From Lachnospiraceae bacterium UBA3814 (GTDB lineage Bacteria; Bacillota; Clostridia; Lachnospirales; Lachnospiraceae), in contig DFEA01000069.1 of NCBI GenBank assembly GCA_002368575.1, forward strand, positions 1 through 14,712: a DNA stretch of 14,712 nt, given 5' to 3'. This document shows, piece by piece, positions 12,364-14,712 of this stretch. The notes under the pieces are model-generated. The model saw only the letters and a program-made list of their open reading frames with translations, was not told where the DNA came from and made no database searches. Each line of letters opens with the position of its first letter. The stretch's first letter is position 1. The position numbers and the translations under genes are program-made.

Positions 12364-12601
12364 TGTTCAGCGCCGAGCCACGCGCTTGTCGCGCGGCTGC
12401 GGCCCAAAACATTTGACCGGCCTGGCATATGGTCTGGTTGAAAAGATAGCGACCGGAATGATCGCAGTCGGGCTCCGTTACTGCATAAAGACTGTTTCGA
12501 AAATGCGTCGTATGGCAAAAGAAGCCCCCGGCGCCCGCGACAGTGCTGACAATGCCGCAAACACCGGGGATCAGAGCCTGAAATAACCAAAATACATAGC
12601 C
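12364..12601. other. GC-rich stretch with no confident gene
   Basis: The sequence is richer in GC than its surroundings and holds a hairpin at about 12379-12397 (minus strand CCGCGCG-5-CGCGTGG with one G-U pair). A plus-strand frame is open to a stop at 12586 but starts only at TTG 12386 without a ribosome site, and the protein is not recognisable. I see no tRNA or known riboswitch. It may be a decayed gene or a spacer. Confidence 0.4.
12526..12569 (-). terminator. Possible terminator after the DUF2264 gene
   Basis: On the minus strand CCCCGG (12569-12564) pairs with CCGGGG (12531-12526). An inner stem GCGGCA/TGTCGC makes a two-step hairpin, followed by a short pyrimidine run (CTTCTTTTG). 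It lies 33 bp after the stop at 12602. The T-run is weak, so the call is tentative. Confidence 0.35.
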
Positions 12602-14712
12602 CTACAGGGTCATCCTTCCCTCTATGCCGCTGTAATCGATCACCCTTTTGCTTCCGTCCTTAAACAGAAGGCTCACCGGCCCGTATGCGCCGCTTCCCTC
12701 CCCGTTGAGACCGCGGTCTGAAAAGCGTATCTCCATGATCGGAAACAGCTCTTCTGACTTAAATTCCTCATCCCGGTCCTTGGTGATGACCTGCGAGATA
12801 AAAACATAGGGTTCCTTCGCATCATACTGGTTTAAAAGGCGACCCCCGGCAAATATCACACAGGAATACTCGGAATCGGGATTCGTTCCCCTGCTCCTTA
12901 CGGTCCACAGCCTGTCAAAGCCCGTATAAACCGTCATAGCCATGCGCCTTGGCCTTCCCGTGTGGTCAAAGCCTTTTATTATCACAGCCTCCGCTCCGTT
13001 TTCGGAGGCTGTCGTGATCTCTGTCTTTTGGCCCGAAAAGCTGTTGTCCGGAAATCCGTAGGATCCAAGATATATTTCCACAGGACGCTTGCAGATCCTG
13101 AACCTGTCTGCCCTCATGATGCCCAGTCCGACCGGAAAATCGGCAAGATCCACGGCCTCAAGCCAGTGACACTCGGTCGCAAGGTCATAATCAAAGAACT
13201 GCCTTCGATACAGGACCCCGTCACGGCTTCCCGCATAAAAGGTCACGTTTGCCCTTTCGGTATGAAGATCTGTAAGGCTCCTTAATACATACTGCTGGGA
13301 TTCAAGCTTAAGCGCAGGAGCCTCCCGCAGAGAGTCCCCTGACGGGCCGGCATCTACCCCGCTTTCCCAGGGGAATCTGGTATTGTAGCACAGCTTTGAA
13401 TAATTCCACATCCCATGCACATCGCCTTTGTCCTTAAGGACCTTTGCCGTCCTTAAAACAGTTTCCCCGTTGCCCTCATGATTTGTAAAAACAAGAGCCG
13501 GTCCCTCAAGCACGGTTTCCTTCACCCTGCTGCCCGGGGCTTTCAGGTCCTCATCCCCGGTCTTTAAAAAGCCCTCCCAGGTCCCGTTGTTTTCCCTGGC
13601 CGTCCAGAATGGATGGTCACCCGGAAGGTGCAGGCATAAGAAGGCTTTTCCGAGCCAGAAGGGAGATTCCGCGCAGGAATATCGCTGCACAAGGGGAGTA
13701 AACTGCCCGTAGAAGCCAAGAGACGGTATCCCGTTTATAAGAAGATCGTCCCTTGTGATAAACTGAAGCAGTGACCCCGCAGTTATCCGCCTCGCAAGCC
13801 CCATGTCAACGGCTGGCTTTTTCAGGAAAAGATTACCGTCAAAGGGACTTGTGGAGGCGTTTCTGTATATGCAGCTCCTTCCCCACATATTGGTAAACCC
13901 GTCCTCATCAAACATGTCAGGATAGGTCTCCATAAGCCTGTTTGAGTTTTCCTCAAAGCGGGCTGCTATCTCAGGCATATGTTCATAGCCGTACCACAAA
14001 TTCCAAAGAGGGGCATACATATTGAAGGCCCAGCAGGAATAATAATCAAAGCTGTGGCCGTCTCTGTACCAGCCGTCTCCCGCATAATAGGCAAGAATGG
14101 CCTGCGCGTGATCCAGCATGATGCTTTCATTGATCTCATAGCCGTACAGCTTCAGGAATGCCATATCAAGCATATTAAAGAGACGCCAGTTCTGGGGGAC
14201 TGTGTTTGCATGCGCATAGCCGTACAGGAAGTCTGCTATGGCATCCCTTTCCTCCTTTTCAAGCCTCTCCCATAAAGCCCTCCTGCTCATATAAAGCCCT
14301 ATTACAAGGGCGCAGGTCTCTACGGTCTGCTGGAAGGGCCTGAAGGGATCAAAGCCTTCCTCCCCGGCATTGCCGCTTCCGGTAAGCTTTAACATTTCCT
14401 CATAGGAGCCCGCGTATTCACTGCTGTCCTTCTCAGTGCAGGTTCTTAAAATATGAAGCTTATAATAATCCCTGACCGAAATGCCGTTAAGGGTAAGCCC
14501 GGGATCCTCCTCTATAAGGACCGACGCGATAAAAAACGAGCGGGCAAGCCCCTCGAATATCTCCGCCCTTTTTTCGGCCTCAAGGGTGCCCTCGTCCGCA
14601 TGAGAGCTGTCAGCATTATCCCCGTTTTCGTGAGGGTAGGTCACTACGGTTTCCGCTCTAGGCATAACGACAGGAGCATCAATATCCTTAATATTATTAA
14701 AAACACCGCTTA
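12602..14712 (-). CDS. DUF2264 family protein (5' end outside the window)
   Basis: This is a large cytoplasmic protein of the DUF2264 family, which I associate with alpha/alpha-toroid carbohydrate-active enzymes in sugar-use clusters; the reaction is unproven. Typical segments are FQQTVETCALVIGLYMSRRALW, ANTVPQNWRLFNMLDMAFL, GDGWYRDGHSFDYYSCWAFNMYAPLW, NMWGRSCIYR and SPFWLGKAFLCLHLP, the last ones being acidic and aromatic residues that may line a sugar-binding cleft. A beta-rich second half follows (residues about 400-687). The first ATG in the window (14665) has no ribosome site. The frame stays open to the edge with plausible residues (GVFNNIKDIDAPVVMPRAE), so I treat the gene as partial with its start outside. 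It has no signal peptide within view, and its neighbours to the right are unseen. Confidence 0.85.
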   Translation of the reverse strand, partial: SGVFNNIKDIDAPVVMPRAETVVTYPHENGDNADSSHADEGTLEAEKRAEIFEGLARSFFIASVLIEEDPGLTLNGISVRDYYKLHILRTCTEKDSSEYAGSYEEMLKLTGSGNAGEEGFDPFRPFQQTVETCALVIGLYMSRRALWERLEKEERDAIADFLYGYAHANTVPQNWRLFNMLDMAFLKLYGYEINESIMLDHAQAILAYYAGDGWYRDGHSFDYYSCWAFNMYAPLWNLWYGYEHMPEIAARFEENSNRLMETYPDMFDEDGFTNMWGRSCIYRNASTSPFDGNLFLKKPAVDMGLARRITAGSLLQFITRDDLLINGIPSLGFYGQFTPLVQRYSCAESPFWLGKAFLCLHLPGDHPFWTARENNGTWEGFLKTGDEDLKAPGSRVKETVLEGPALVFTNHEGNGETVLRTAKVLKDKGDVHGMWNYSKLCYNTRFPWESGVDAGPSGDSLREAPALKLESQQYVLRSLTDLHTERANVTFYAGSRDGVLYRRQFFDYDLATECHWLEAVDLADFPVGLGIMRADRFRICKRPVEIYLGSYGFPDNSFSGQKTEITTASENGAEAVIIKGFDHTGRPRRMAMTVYTGFDRLWTVRSRGTNPDSEYSCVIFAGGRLLNQYDAKEPYVFISQVITKDRDEEFKSEELFPIMEIRFSDRGLNGEGSGAYGPVSLLFKDGSKRVIDYSGIEGRMTL

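Noticed and set aside
12386..12586. Small plus-strand gene of 66 codons
   Set aside because: TTG start without a ribosome site, an open frame extending upstream without a start, and no recognisable motif. Kept only as part of the gene-poor region.
14622..14665. ATG 14665 as the true start of the DUF2264 gene
   Set aside because: No ribosome site precedes it and the frame continues open to the window edge with sequence that fits the same protein.

Overview
The window looks like chromosomal DNA of an anaerobic, low-to-mid GC Firmicute, most likely a gut or rumen Lachnospiraceae-type clostridium. This is inferred from strong AGGAGG-type ribosome binding sites, a reverse-domain rubrerythrin, DUF975 and DUF6465-like proteins, a signal-less BMP-family protein, and a lone bioY. 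Nearly all genes lie on the minus strand; the exceptions are an amino-acid transporter and a zinc-ribbon membrane protein. No insertion sequence, phage gene, CRISPR array or rRNA was seen.

Positions 1-1020 hold a compact minus-strand operon driven by a good promoter (988-1016): HU, then a small protein with a Lys/Glu repeat tail and a DUF6465-like domain, then an XRE-type DNA-binding protein with a Lys/Ala-rich tail that runs off the window. All three proteins are basic and low in complexity at one end, so this may be a small nucleoid-associated cassette. Positions 1105-1590 hold two decayed minus-strand fragments: the N-terminus of a histidine phosphatase and the C-terminus of a flavin reductase. 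Next to them are a tRNA-Thr(GGT) and its perfect 16-bp terminator hairpin.

Positions 2128-3519 encode a plus-strand sodium-dependent transporter of the LeuT/MhsT type. It converges on a minus-strand DUF975 membrane protein. A 641-residue cytoplasmic protein (ParB-like N-domain fused to a BMP/PnrA-like ligand-binding domain) and a calcineurin-like phosphoesterase, 13 bp apart, form an operon just upstream of the DUF975 gene. The divergent plus-strand gene at 7402-8625 encodes a zinc ribbon, a Tyr/Gln-rich tandem repeat, three membrane segments and an outer domain. Its leader carries three consecutive inverted repeats.

Positions 8629-12253 hold malQ, reverse rubrerythrin (with a clear terminator), bioY (TTG start) and an orotate-PRTase-like protein with a consensus promoter. 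After a gene-poor, GC-rich stretch (12300-12600), the window ends in a DUF2264 carbohydrate-active-type protein whose N-terminus lies beyond the right edge.

The most interesting candidates for undescribed biology are the HU/DUF6465/XRE-tail operon and the ParB-like-BMP fusion paired with a variant phosphoesterase.
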